Part shown: positions 47,318-57,500 of the stretch, in pieces
How the letters are laid out: the number at the start of each line of letters is the position of its first letter
Numbering within the stretch: position 1 is the first letter of the stretch
Assembly: GCF_011762045.1 (NCBI RefSeq)
Contig: NZ_JAASQS010000001.1
Span: forward strand, 273,868 to 337,867
Direction of reading: 5' to 3'
From: Rhizomicrobium electricum
GTDB lineage: Bacteria; Pseudomonadota; Alphaproteobacteria; Micropepsales; Micropepsaceae
Length of the DNA: 64,000 bases
Program-made: the position numbers and the translations under genes
Notes under the pieces: model-generated
The model's input: only the letters and a program-made list of their open reading frames with translations
What the model was told of the DNA's origin: nothing
Database searches by the model: none

Positions 47318-49684
47318 ATGGACACTATCGGAACGACAGCACGTGCGGGGAAGAACATCCGCACAACGACCGAATGGATCGCATCGATCAACGACGCCTT
47401 TCGCGGCGTGGATTACGGCCCGTTCCGCGGCAACCAGAACCCCAATTACGGCATCTATCCGACCATCGCGGAGATGGAGCAGGACCTTCCCGCGCTCAAG
47501 GCGATGGGCAACGCGCTGCGCGTGTTTTCGGTGCAGAACGGACTCGACACCATCGTCGCCGAAGCGACCAAAACCTATGGGATCGAGGCGATCCCGTCGG
47601 CCTATCTGTCCAATGTCGCCCAATCCTGGGCGCCGGCCGCCAACGCCGCCGAAATCGCCGCGCTCGAGGCACTCTTGAATTCGAGCGGCGTCGACCTGAC
47701 CAAGATTCCGTTCGTCGTGGTCGGCAGCGAAGCGATCCTCAGTCAAGGTTTCTCGGTCGACACCATCGTAGCCAATATCAACGCGGTGCGTGCCGCCTCG
47801 CCCGCCGGGATCAAATTCACCACCGCCGAAGTTTGGAGCAATTATCTCTCCGGCAACGCCGCGAACGCACTCGGCAACGCGGTGGACGTCATTTTCGTCA
47901 ACATCTATCCGTTCTGGGAAAACGTCGCGATCGACTCCGCCGTCGCCTACGTGGTGCAGATCTATCAGAAGCTCACAGCGGCTTATCCCGGCAAGCCGGT
48001 GGTCATCAGCGAGACCGGCTGGCCGTCGGCGGGATCGGCCCGCGGCGCAGCGGTTCCCAGCGCGGCAAACGAGCAGCGCTACTGGCATGACTTCCTGATT
48101 GCCGCCAAACAGAACGCCATCCCCTATTTCGGCTTCGAAGCCTACGACGAGCCGTGGAAATCGGGCAGCGGCGAAGGCGATGTCGGCGGCCATTGGGGGC
48201 TCTATGGCGACAACCGCACGGCCAAGGGCGCTCTGACATCCTTCAATCCATGGACCAGCGGGACCACCGGCAACGACACGCTGACCGGGACCGGCAGCAA
48301 CGGCGCTTGGCTCGAAGGCCTGGCCGGCAACGATACCCTCACCGGCACCAGCGGCGCCGACGTGCTGTTCGGCGACGACGGCAACGACGTGCTGCGCGGC
48401 GCAGCGGGCAGCAATACGCTCGACGGCGGCGCGGGAACCGACACGGCGGCGTTTACCGGAAGACCATCGGACTATTTCATCACGACCAGCGCCGGAACGA
48501 GCACGGTGATCGGCACCGGTAAGACCGACACGCTGACCGCTATCGAGCGGGCTTCGTTCGATGGGTCGGGACAGACCCTGACCCTGGCGGAATTCCAGGC
48601 GCAATCGTTCAGTCCGCTCCAGGCCCTCGAGTACATCGCCTCCTACAGCGATCTGATGGCGGCGTTCGGCGACGACCCGGTTTGGGGCGCCAGACACTAT
48701 TTCAACAACGGCCTCTCGGAGGGCCGCACGATCGGATTCAGCGCGCTCGCCTACGTCGCGTCCTATAGCGACCTGATCGTCGCCTTCAGCGACAACCAGA
48801 TGGCGGCAACCGAACACTACCTCAAGAACGGACGCTATGAAGGCCGGACGGTCACGTTCGATCCGCTCGCCTATGTCTGCTCCTACAGCGATCTTCTACT
48901 GGCATTCCGAAACGACAAGACCGCCGCAGCCGAGCACTTCATCAAGAACGGCTATTGGGAAGGCCGGCAGGTCTCGTTCGATCCGCTGGCTTATCTCTGC
49001 TCGTACAACGACCTTTTGATCGCGTTCCACAACGACAAGACGGCGGCGGAAGAACACTACATCCGCAACGGCTTCTGGGAGGGGCGCAAGGTCACCTTCA
49101 ATGCCCTGGCCTACATCGCCTCCTACACCGATCTGATCGCCGCATTCGGCGACAACGCCATTGCGGCGGAGGAGCACTACATCCGCAACGGCTATTGGGA
49201 AAACCGGAAGGTGACGTTCGATCCGGTGGCTTATCTCATCAACAACAGCGATCTCGGGTCCTGCGGATTCACGGCCAGCGATGTCAGCCGGCATTACATC
49301 AAAAACGGGTATTGGGAGCACCGCACGACCAACGGCGCCTTCGGCTCGGAACAGACCGGCCACGACCTTGCGATCGGCGGTACTGCCTCCGATTCGATCG
49401 GCACCAGCGGCGACAAGGACTGGTTCGCGGTCGCCGTCACGGCGGGTCAGACCTATACCTTCACGCTTTCGGGCGTCGACGGCGGCAACGGCACGCTGGC
49501 CGATCCGTTCCTGGCGATCTGCGATGGGCACGGCGTCCGGCTCACCTACGCCAACGACTCGATCAATCGCGACGCGGTGATCCGCTTCACGGCGCTGTCG
49601 ACCGGCACCTGCTATCTCGTCGCGTCGGCCAACGACACCGGCACAGGTACCTACAAATTGCTCGCGGCGGCAGGCAGCGGCTGA
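47318..49684 (+). CDS. Secreted GH17 glucan beta-1,3-glucosidase-like enzyme with RTX, repeats and PPC tail
   Basis: 788 residues from ATG 47318 (GGGGG ribosome site at 47308-47312). Residues about 20-310 form a GH17 barrel: GVDYGPFRGNQNPNYGIYP, acid/base E138 in VVVGSEAIL, nucleophile E232 in VVISETGWPSAGS and FEAYDEPWKSG. GH17 enzymes cleave beta-1,3-glucans such as laminarin, callose or fungal wall glucan. An RTX block follows (GNDTLTGTSGADVLFGDDGN), then six 40-residue repeats (48617-49333) and the PPC domain. No signal peptide. The RTX linker SNTLDGGAGTDTAAFTG closely matches those of its neighbours. Confidence 0.88.
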   Translation: MDTIGTTARAGKNIRTTTEWIASINDAFRGVDYGPFRGNQNPNYGIYPTIAEMEQDLPALKAMGNALRVFSVQNGLDTIVAEATKTYGIEAIPSAYLSNVAQSWAPAANAAEIAALEALLNSSGVDLTKIPFVVVGSEAILSQGFSVDTIVANINAVRAASPAGIKFTTAEVWSNYLSGNAANALGNAVDVIFVNIYPFWENVAIDSAVAYVVQIYQKLTAAYPGKPVVISETGWPSAGSARGAAVPSAANEQRYWHDFLIAAKQNAIPYFGFEAYDEPWKSGSGEGDVGGHWGLYGDNRTAKGALTSFNPWTSGTTGNDTLTGTGSNGAWLEGLAGNDTLTGTSGADVLFGDDGNDVLRGAAGSNTLDGGAGTDTAAFTGRPSDYFITTSAGTSTVIGTGKTDTLTAIERASFDGSGQTLTLAEFQAQSFSPLQALEYIASYSDLMAAFGDDPVWGARHYFNNGLSEGRTIGFSALAYVASYSDLIVAFSDNQMAATEHYLKNGRYEGRTVTFDPLAYVCSYSDLLLAFRNDKTAAAEHFIKNGYWEGRQVSFDPLAYLCSYNDLLIAFHNDKTAAEEHYIRNGFWEGRKVTFNALAYIASYTDLIAAFGDNAIAAEEHYIRNGYWENRKVTFDPVAYLINNSDLGSCGFTASDVSRHYIKNGYWEHRTTNGAFGSEQTGHDLAIGGTASDSIGTSGDKDWFAVAVTAGQTYTFTLSGVDGGNGTLADPFLAICDGHGVRLTYANDSINRDAVIRFTALSTGTCYLVASANDTGTGTYKLLAAAGSG
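48617..49333 (+). repeat. Six tandem 120-bp coding repeats in the GH17 protein
   Basis: Same 40-residue unit as in the M10 protease. Order: YIASY, YVASY, YVCSY, YLCSY, YIASY, then the cap unit AYLINNSDLGSCGF. It ends at the common EHRTTNGAFGSEQ linker. Confidence 0.9.
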
Positions 49685-49823
49685 AGACCGCCCCCGCGGA
49701 TTAACCAACATTGTCGCGTAACACGGGTGCCGATCTACCATGTCGCGACACCGCGCCGGTATACAATTTACCGCTACCAACATAATGTGCCGGTAGAGCC
49801 ATCGACAGCCTCAGGGGGGCCTC

Positions 49824-52800
49824 ATGACAACGGTGACCAATCTCGTTTCGGGCGGGAATGGGTTCTACGATTCCGACCTGTCGGTCATTGCATCGACACC
49901 GCTGACGTCGCAAAGCGCGACCTCGTTCACCCTTTCCGACACCGGTTACAGCATCACCGTCACCGGCACCGGACTGACCTATTCGAACGGCCACGTCAGC
50001 GGCGGCACCATCACCGGACTGTCGATCTCCAACTCGACCGGCATCGGCATGGCCTCGCAGACCTGGTCGGGCTTCAGCCTGTCGGCGGCGACGGTGTGGA
50101 GCGCGATCACCAGCGGCAACACCGCCCAGATGAATTCGTTGTTCTTCGGCGGCAACGACACCTTCACCGGATCCGGCAGCCTAATCTCGTTCTACGGCTT
50201 CGGCGGCGACGATACGTTCAACGTGACGCTGAATGGCAGCAGTCAGTTCCTGCCCTCCATCGATGGCGGCAGCGGCTACGACACGCTCAACCTTTCCGGA
50301 CCGCTTCCCGGCGCCACACAGAGCTACACCGGCACTCCGCTGACGACCTGGATCAAGAGCATCGAGAAGATCAAGCTCGGTGCGGGAAACAACTATTCCC
50401 TGACCACCTATTACAGCGATTCCGTCTTGGCGGCGGGAGAAACGCTGACGGTCGATGCCTCGGCGCTCGGCGCCGGCAATACCCTCAAATTCGACGGTTC
50501 GTCGGAAACCGATGGCGCGTTCATCCTGACCGGCGGCGCCGGCAACGACACGCTGCGCGGCGGCGGCGGCAACGATACCATCGACGGCGGTGCGGGCACC
50601 GATACGCTCTATCTCGGCACCATGGCCGACGGCGTCACGCTCGACCTCAACCTGACCACGGCGCAGTCGCTCGGCAATCTCGGCACCGACACCATCCGCA
50701 ACATCGAGAATGTCTACGGTTCCGGCACCCTGATCGGCACCAGCGGCAACAACACCTTCTCCGTCACCTCGGGCGCCAATTCCATCGACGGCGGCGCCGG
50801 CATCGACACGCTCAACTGCGCCGGGCTCTATTCGGCCACCGTCGATCTCAGCCAGACCGGCCCGCAGCACATCGACGCCAATTCGGGTCTGTGGTCGACG
50901 CTGAAATCGATCGAAAACGTCATCGGTACCGGCCAGAACGACACCTTCGTCGGCAACGCCTCCGACAACACGTTCGACGGCGGGAGCGGCTTCGACCGGG
51001 TGTCGCTCGCCGATTCGACCACCGGGGTCACCATCGATATGCGTGGCGCCAATCCGGTCGTGACCGGCGCCACCGGCATCGGCAACGACACCTATATTTC
51101 GATCGAAGGATTCGTCGGAACCAATTACGACGACACGTTCGTCTACGGCGGCGACTACAGCACGTCCCAGCTTGCCTATGCCACGCTCGACGGCGGCGAC
51201 GGCAACGATACGATCGACTTTTCCCATTGCACGTCGGGGATCGGCATCGAACTTTCCTCCCCGAAATATGCGTCGATCGAGAATGTCATCGGCACCGCCT
51301 ATGCCGACCAGATCAGCGCCCCCTTCGGCACGGGCACCCATACCATCGACGCGGGCGCCGGCAACGACCGCATCCTGATGTCGCGCGGCACCAACGTGGT
51401 CAAAGCCGGCGACGGCGACGACATCATCTTCATGGATGGCGACGAGCTGCGCGATCAGATCGACGGCGGCGCCGGCAGCGATACGGTTTATTATTCCAAC
51501 AGCAGCTCGGGCCTCGACGTCTTTGCGGCGAACCGGATCACCAATGTCGAGACGCTGCTGCTCAGCAACAGCGACGCCCAGATCCAGTTCAACGACGGCA
51601 ACGTCGCCGCCGGCGCCACGCTCACCATCCGCTATCGCGACGATAGCCCTGTGCCATACTATCCCGACAAGTACGACATCGACGGTTCGGCCGAGACCGA
51701 CGGGCGCTTCGACATCACCACGCTCGGCGGCAACGACACGCTGATCGGCGGCGCCGGAGCCGACAACCTCAAGTCGGGCGGCGGCGACGACACGCTGAAG
51801 GGCAACGGCGGCAACGACATCATCGACGGCGGCGCCGGTGCGGATACGGTGCTCTATTCCGGCAACCGGGCCGACTACACCATCACCTTCACCAGCGATA
51901 CCACGCTGACCGTCGCCGGACCCGACGGCACCGACAGCCTCAGCAACGTCGAGTATCTGCAGTTCGCCGATCAGAAGGTGTCGACGGACCGCACGGCGCC
52001 GACTTTGACGGATCAGTACCCGAAAGACGACGCCACCGACGTGCTCGAACAATCCGGCTTCTCGCTGACCTTCTCCGAGAACGTCAAAGCCGGAACCGGC
52101 AACATCGTCTTCCATAAGGCCGATGGCACCGTGGTCGCGACGCTCGACATCACCAACAGCCAGCAGGTGACGATCTCGGCCAACAGGATCACGCTGACGC
52201 CGAATGCGCAGCTCGAAAGCCTGACCTCCTACTACATCACCATCGATGCCGGCGCGATCACCGACCTTTCGGGCAATGCCTATGCCGGCATCACCTCGCC
52301 GACCGCGTACAATTTCACCACCGCATTCATTGCGGACACCGCGCCGCCGCAGCTGATCTCGTCGACGCCGGCCAACTACAATGTCGGTGTCGCCACCGAT
52401 ACCAACCTGGTGCTGACGTTCTCGGAAGCGATGAAGACCGGCACCGGCAACATCACCGTCCGCGACGCCCAGACGAGCGCCGTGCTGCTGACGATTGCAG
52501 CCACCGACACCGCTCAGGTTGCGGTGTCCGGCACGACCGTCACCATCAACCCGACCGGCACGATTCCGGCCGGCCACGACTGCACGGTGACGTTTGATCA
52601 CGGGGCGATCACCGACCTCGCCGGGAATTCCTACGAGGGCTCGATCGTCTTCACCACCGTCCCCAATACCATCACCGGTTCGACCGGCGACGACATCCTC
52701 GCCGGCACCGGCATCAACGACGCGATCTTCGGCCTCGACGGCAACGACACGCTGACGGGCGGCGGCGGCACCAACACGCTCAACGGCGGCGCCGGCATCG

Positions 52801-54311
52801 ACACCGTCAGCTATGCCGGCAATGCCACGGCGGTGAACGCCGATCTTACCGGCGGGATCAAGCACGACATCCCGAGCTCGAACAACAACGATGTGCTCGT
52901 CAACATCGAAAACCTGATCGGCAGCTCCTACGGCGACATTCTGCAAGGCGACGCCGGTGCGAACGTGCTCGACGGCGGCGACGGCAGCGATGCCCTTTAC
53001 GGTCTCGACGGCAACGACACGCTGATCGGCGGACGCGGCAATGACTCGCTCGTAGGCGGCGCCGGCACCGACACGATGGTCCTTTCGGGACGCCCCGACC
53101 AGTACGTGGTGCAGTGGTATTCCAATACCAACGGGGAATTCTACAGCGTATTCGGCCCCGACGGCAGCGACATCGCCTACGGCATGGAGTTCGCCAAGTT
53201 CAGCGACGGCCGGACGCTCTCAATGGCCGACTTCCAGGCGCAGTCGTTCGATCCGCTGGCCTATATCGCGTCGTACAAGGACCTCATTCAGGCCTTCGGC
53301 GACGACGCGCAATGGGGCCTTTCGCATTATCTCAACAACGGCTTCGCCGAAGGGCGTACGACCACCTTCAACGCGCTGAACTATATCTGCTCCTATGGCG
53401 ACCTGGTCGTCGCGTTCCACGACGACAAGACCGCGGCCGAGGAGCACTATCTCAAGAACGGGTACTACGAGGGCCGCAAGGTGACCTTCGATCCGCTGGC
53501 GTATGTGTGTTCGTACAGCGACCTCTTGATCGCCTTCCACGACGACAAGACCGCCGCGGCAGAGCACTACATCAAGAATGGCTACTGGGAGAATCGCAAG
53601 GTCACGTTCGATGCCCTGGCGTATGTCTGCTCGTACGACGACTTGGTGATCGCCTTCCACAACGACAAGACGGCTGCGGAGGAACACTATATCCGCAACG
53701 GCTATTGGGAAGGGCGCAAGGTCACGTTCAATGCCCTCGCCTATATCGCCTCCTACAACGATCTGATCGGTGCCTTTGGCGATGATGTGCAGGCGGCCGA
53801 GGAACACTACATCCGCAACGGCTTCTGGGAAGGGCGCAAGGTCACCTTCGATCCGGTGGCCTATCTCATCAACAACACCGATCTGGGGACGTGCGGCTTC
53901 ACGGCGACCGATGTCACCGAGCACTATCTGAAGAACGGTTACTGGGAGCACCGCACCACCAACGGCGCCTTCGGCTCGGAGCAGACCAATCACGATTTGA
54001 CGGTGGGTAGCAGTGTGACCGACACGATCGGCACCACGGGCGACAAGGACTGGTTCGCGGTCAGTGTGACAGCCGGTCAGACCTATACCTTCACGCTCTC
54101 CGGCGTCGACGGCGGCAACGGCACCCTGGCCGATCCGTTCCTGTCGATCTGCGATGCGCACGGGGTTCAGCTCACTTACGCCAACGACTCGACCAACCAC
54201 GACGCGGTGATCCGCTTCACGGCGCTGTCGACCGGCACGTGTTATCTGGTCGCCTCGGCTAACGACACCGGGACCGGCAGCTACAAGCTGTTCGCCACCG
54301 CAGGCGGCTGA
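49824..54311 (+). CDS. Giant RTX protein with Ig-like domains, 40-residue repeats and PPC tail
   Basis: 1495 residues; ATG 49824 follows GGGGGG (49814-49819). No catalytic head is recognised. The N-terminal ~700 residues are beta-rich with RTX-like nonapeptides (GGAGNDTLRGGGGNDTIDGG, GGNDTLIGGAGADNL). Residues about 724-835 and 838-945 are two SbsA-type Ig-like domains (FSLTFSENVKAGTGNIVF; LVLTFSEAMKTGTGNITV). More RTX units follow, then six 40-residue repeats (53247-53963) and the PPC domain. No signal peptide. Probably a secreted adhesin or matrix/scaffold protein rather than an enzyme; an unrecognised enzymatic function cannot be ruled out. A strong terminator follows. Confidence 0.83.
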   Translation: MTTVTNLVSGGNGFYDSDLSVIASTPLTSQSATSFTLSDTGYSITVTGTGLTYSNGHVSGGTITGLSISNSTGIGMASQTWSGFSLSAATVWSAITSGNTAQMNSLFFGGNDTFTGSGSLISFYGFGGDDTFNVTLNGSSQFLPSIDGGSGYDTLNLSGPLPGATQSYTGTPLTTWIKSIEKIKLGAGNNYSLTTYYSDSVLAAGETLTVDASALGAGNTLKFDGSSETDGAFILTGGAGNDTLRGGGGNDTIDGGAGTDTLYLGTMADGVTLDLNLTTAQSLGNLGTDTIRNIENVYGSGTLIGTSGNNTFSVTSGANSIDGGAGIDTLNCAGLYSATVDLSQTGPQHIDANSGLWSTLKSIENVIGTGQNDTFVGNASDNTFDGGSGFDRVSLADSTTGVTIDMRGANPVVTGATGIGNDTYISIEGFVGTNYDDTFVYGGDYSTSQLAYATLDGGDGNDTIDFSHCTSGIGIELSSPKYASIENVIGTAYADQISAPFGTGTHTIDAGAGNDRILMSRGTNVVKAGDGDDIIFMDGDELRDQIDGGAGSDTVYYSNSSSGLDVFAANRITNVETLLLSNSDAQIQFNDGNVAAGATLTIRYRDDSPVPYYPDKYDIDGSAETDGRFDITTLGGNDTLIGGAGADNLKSGGGDDTLKGNGGNDIIDGGAGADTVLYSGNRADYTITFTSDTTLTVAGPDGTDSLSNVEYLQFADQKVSTDRTAPTLTDQYPKDDATDVLEQSGFSLTFSENVKAGTGNIVFHKADGTVVATLDITNSQQVTISANRITLTPNAQLESLTSYYITIDAGAITDLSGNAYAGITSPTAYNFTTAFIADTAPPQLISSTPANYNVGVATDTNLVLTFSEAMKTGTGNITVRDAQTSAVLLTIAATDTAQVAVSGTTVTINPTGTIPAGHDCTVTFDHGAITDLAGNSYEGSIVFTTVPNTITGSTGDDILAGTGINDAIFGLDGNDTLTGGGGTNTLNGGAGIDTVSYAGNATAVNADLTGGIKHDIPSSNNNDVLVNIENLIGSSYGDILQGDAGANVLDGGDGSDALYGLDGNDTLIGGRGNDSLVGGAGTDTMVLSGRPDQYVVQWYSNTNGEFYSVFGPDGSDIAYGMEFAKFSDGRTLSMADFQAQSFDPLAYIASYKDLIQAFGDDAQWGLSHYLNNGFAEGRTTTFNALNYICSYGDLVVAFHDDKTAAEEHYLKNGYYEGRKVTFDPLAYVCSYSDLLIAFHDDKTAAAEHYIKNGYWENRKVTFDALAYVCSYDDLVIAFHNDKTAAEEHYIRNGYWEGRKVTFNALAYIASYNDLIGAFGDDVQAAEEHYIRNGFWEGRKVTFDPVAYLINNTDLGTCGFTATDVTEHYLKNGYWEHRTTNGAFGSEQTNHDLTVGSSVTDTIGTTGDKDWFAVSVTAGQTYTFTLSGVDGGNGTLADPFLSICDAHGVQLTYANDSTNHDAVIRFTALSTGTCYLVASANDTGTGSYKLFATAGG
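53247..53963 (+). repeat. Six tandem 120-bp coding repeats in the first RTX/Ig protein
   Basis: Order: YIASY, YICSY, YVCSY, YVCSY, YIASY, cap AYLINNTDLGTCGF. Each unit is 40 residues, the last 39. Units 3-6 are almost identical in protein sequence to those of the next two genes, with scattered synonymous changes. Confidence 0.92.
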
Positions 54312-54329
54312 AGCCTTCGCTCTCCAACG

Positions 54330-54359
54330 AAAAAGGCCCGGAGCAATCCGGGCCTTTTT
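54330..54359 (+). terminator. Rho-independent terminator
   Basis: AAAAAGGCCCGGA-GCAA-TCCGGGCCTTTTT: 13-base perfect stem with a 4-base loop and T-run, 18 bases after the stop of the first RTX/Ig gene. It divides the six-gene array into at least two transcription units. Confidence 0.95.
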
Positions 54360-54511
54360 GTTTTGCGGAACCAGAAGCCAGCCAAACTGCGTGCATTTGA
54401 GCGAGCGACACCCATCAACAAGACGTCACGCCCCCTACCCTCGGCGTGTGAAATTGTTTTATTGTTGTAAGATGATGAGAATTGGCGGACCGGGCGGTCC
54501 GAGGGGGGCAA

Positions 54512-57500
54512 ATGCCGACGATCATGGGTACGACCGGTAGCGAGACTCTGACCGGGACCGCGGGCAGCGATACGTTCGACATCTCGCAGGGCGGCGACGA
54601 TGTCGTCTACACAATGGGCGGCTCTGACGATGTGGTTTATGTCGGTGGGGCACTGACGGCGAACGACCGCATCGTCGGGGCGGGTGTCAGCCCCACTACC
54701 GGCGGCATCAACTCCGTATCGGTGGTGCTCGACGGCGACTATTCGGCGGGCGTGACCTTCTCGGCCACGACATTCTCCGATCTCACCAATCTGCGCGTCA
54801 CCGCGGGCCATTCGTATCGCCTGACGTCGAACGACGCCACGATGATTCACTTCTACCAATACATGTCCGACCTCACCGTGGACGGCGCAGCGCTTGGAAC
54901 CGCCGATACGCTCTATTTCGACGGCAGCGCCGAGACTGATGCCCATCTCGGTCTGACGGGCGGGGCCGGCAGCGACACCTTGATCGGCGGGGTCGCCAAT
55001 GACGTCCTTACCGGCGGCGACGGCAACGATCAGCTCCGCGGCGGCTCCGGTGATGACGGACTGCGCGGTGGCGCCGGCAATGATGCGCTTTACGGCGGCG
55101 ACGGCGACGACACGCTCGACGGCGGGACCGGTGCGAACACGCTTGACGGCGCGGCCGGCAACGATACGCTGCAGGCGACCAACAGCGCGGCCGGCAGCTC
55201 ATTCAATGGCGGCAGCGGCGACGACCTCATCCTCACCGCGCTTCCCAACGGCACGACCTACGACGGCGGCGCCGGCAGAGATGCCATTTACGTCGCGGCC
55301 GATCTCAACACGCGAGCACTGTCATTCTCCGTCAATCTGGCGACCGGAACGATTACCGACGGGACCAGTACGGACCGGCTCATTTCCATCGAAGGGGCAA
55401 TGGGCGGGACCGGCAACGATACGCTGACCGGCGATGCCGGCGACAACTGGCTCAGCGGCGGCGAAGGCTGCGATGTTCTCGAAGGCGGCCTCGGGGACGA
55501 CGTTATCCTGGGCGAGAAAGATCTCGCCGCTCCGTGGTCGGATTCTCACATCTTTTGGGGCGGGTCGTGCGCCGGCATCCCTGAGATCGACACGGTTTCG
55601 TTTGCCCACGCCGCGCGCGGCGAAACCGTCGATCCTGGTGCGGACCAACGCCACCCAGCCCTGCCCACCGGTGTCGCGTACGGCGGCGACGGCCTCGATA
55701 CCATCATGGTGTGCCAGAACTTCGTTCTGTCGGGCTACAACGACGTCTTCATGGGCTCGCCGATCTGGAACTACACCTACAAAGTCTGGGGCGGAGACGG
55801 CAACGACCTCATCAATATCAACACCGGTTTCGCCACCGGGCATCAATGGGACACCGGTACGAATTCCCTCTACGGCGGCAACGGCGACGACGTTCTGATC
55901 GGCGGCGACAGCAATCTTTTGCAGAGCTATATCAGCAAGGACGTTATCGACGGCGGTTCGGGTGCCGACACCATGACCGGCGGCACCGGCTACGACATCT
56001 TCGAATTCACCAGTGCGTCCGACCTGTCGCTGGAAGCCGATCACATTACCGATTTCGCGCCGGGCGACGATACGCTCGACTTCTCGGCGGTGACCGGCCT
56101 GAGTTTCATCGGTACGGCCGCGTTCAGCGGCGCGGCCGGACAATTGCGCTACGTTTTGCAGAACGGACAAACCGTGCTGCAGCTCGATGCCGACGGCGAC
56201 AAACAAGCCGACGGCCTTCTGGTGCTCGACAACGGAGCCTTTGCCCTGAGCGAGACAACGGCGGGTTCCAAGATTCTGGTCGCCGACGATGGTGCTGCGC
56301 CGGTTCTGGTGGGATTGTCACCCGACAACGGCGCAACCATCGGCGGTTCCGCGCCTCCCGTCACGCTCACGTTCAACGAGGCGGTCAGAATCGGCAGCGG
56401 CAAAATCGGTCTTTACGACGCATCCGGGCTTCTTTTCGAGATCGATGCCGCCTCGTCTTATGTTTCCGCCGTTGGAAACACCGTGACGATTTCGGGCGCG
56501 TTCGGATTCGAGCGTGGGCATTCCTATTGCATCAAGGTTTCCGACGGGGCGATCGTCGATGGTGCGGGACATGCCTTCACCGGCTTGTCGTCGCCTTCGT
56601 CCTGGGCCTTCACTCTGACGTCCGCGAATACGGGGCCGGTGCTGCAGAGCGGGGACGTTGCGAAGGACACCAGCGGCGCGTCGCTCAATCCGACCATCAC
56701 CTTGACCTTCGACAAGCCGGTGCACGCGATTTCCGGCACCATCATGATTTCGAATTCCCAGGCCAATACGCCGTTCATCACCATTTCGGCGACCGACAGC
56801 AGCCAAGTCACGGTGAGCGGAAATTCGTTGATCATCAAGCCCACGGCAGCGCTGTTCGGTTCCACGCAGTATGAGATCACCACGGGAAATCTCATCGTCG
56901 CCGATGCGGCCGGGAACAGGAACGAAGCCAGGATCGACGCCATTTCCAGCGTTCTCTTCACGACCGTCGCCCGGCAGGACACGACGGCGCCGACACTGAT
57001 TTCGGCCACGCCGTCGTCCGGATCTTCCGTCAGTCCGGGGGCGAACATCGTCCTGACCTTCAGCGAGGCCGTGCGCCCCGGCTATACGTGGAGCGTCACC
57101 GGGCTCAGCTACGATAATTGCTTCTGGATTACGCGCGCCAGCGACGGACATCTCATCAAATCGATTTCGGCGAGCGACACGAGCCAGGTGACGATCTCGG
57201 GCAATCAGGTCATCATCAACCCCAACGTCGATCTGCCCGGCGACACGGCTTTCATCGTTTCCTACGGCGCCTACGCCCTCCAGGACATGGCGGGCAATTT
57301 CGTGGGCGGCCAGGACATCAGCGGGCTCGCTCCGATCACGGGCCAATTTACGGCGACAACGTTCACGACGACGTCGGAGATCAACGGCACCAAAAGCAAT
57401 GACGTGCTGCCGGGAACGGCAGGGAACGATGTTCTTTCAGGGCTCGGCGGCAACGATACGCTGTACGGTTATGCCGGCAACGACACGCTGCGCGGCGGCG

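Noticed and set aside
50181-52946. 921-codon minus-strand frame opposite the first RTX/Ig gene
   Set aside because: Same kind of low-complexity shadow caused by GC-rich RTX codons.
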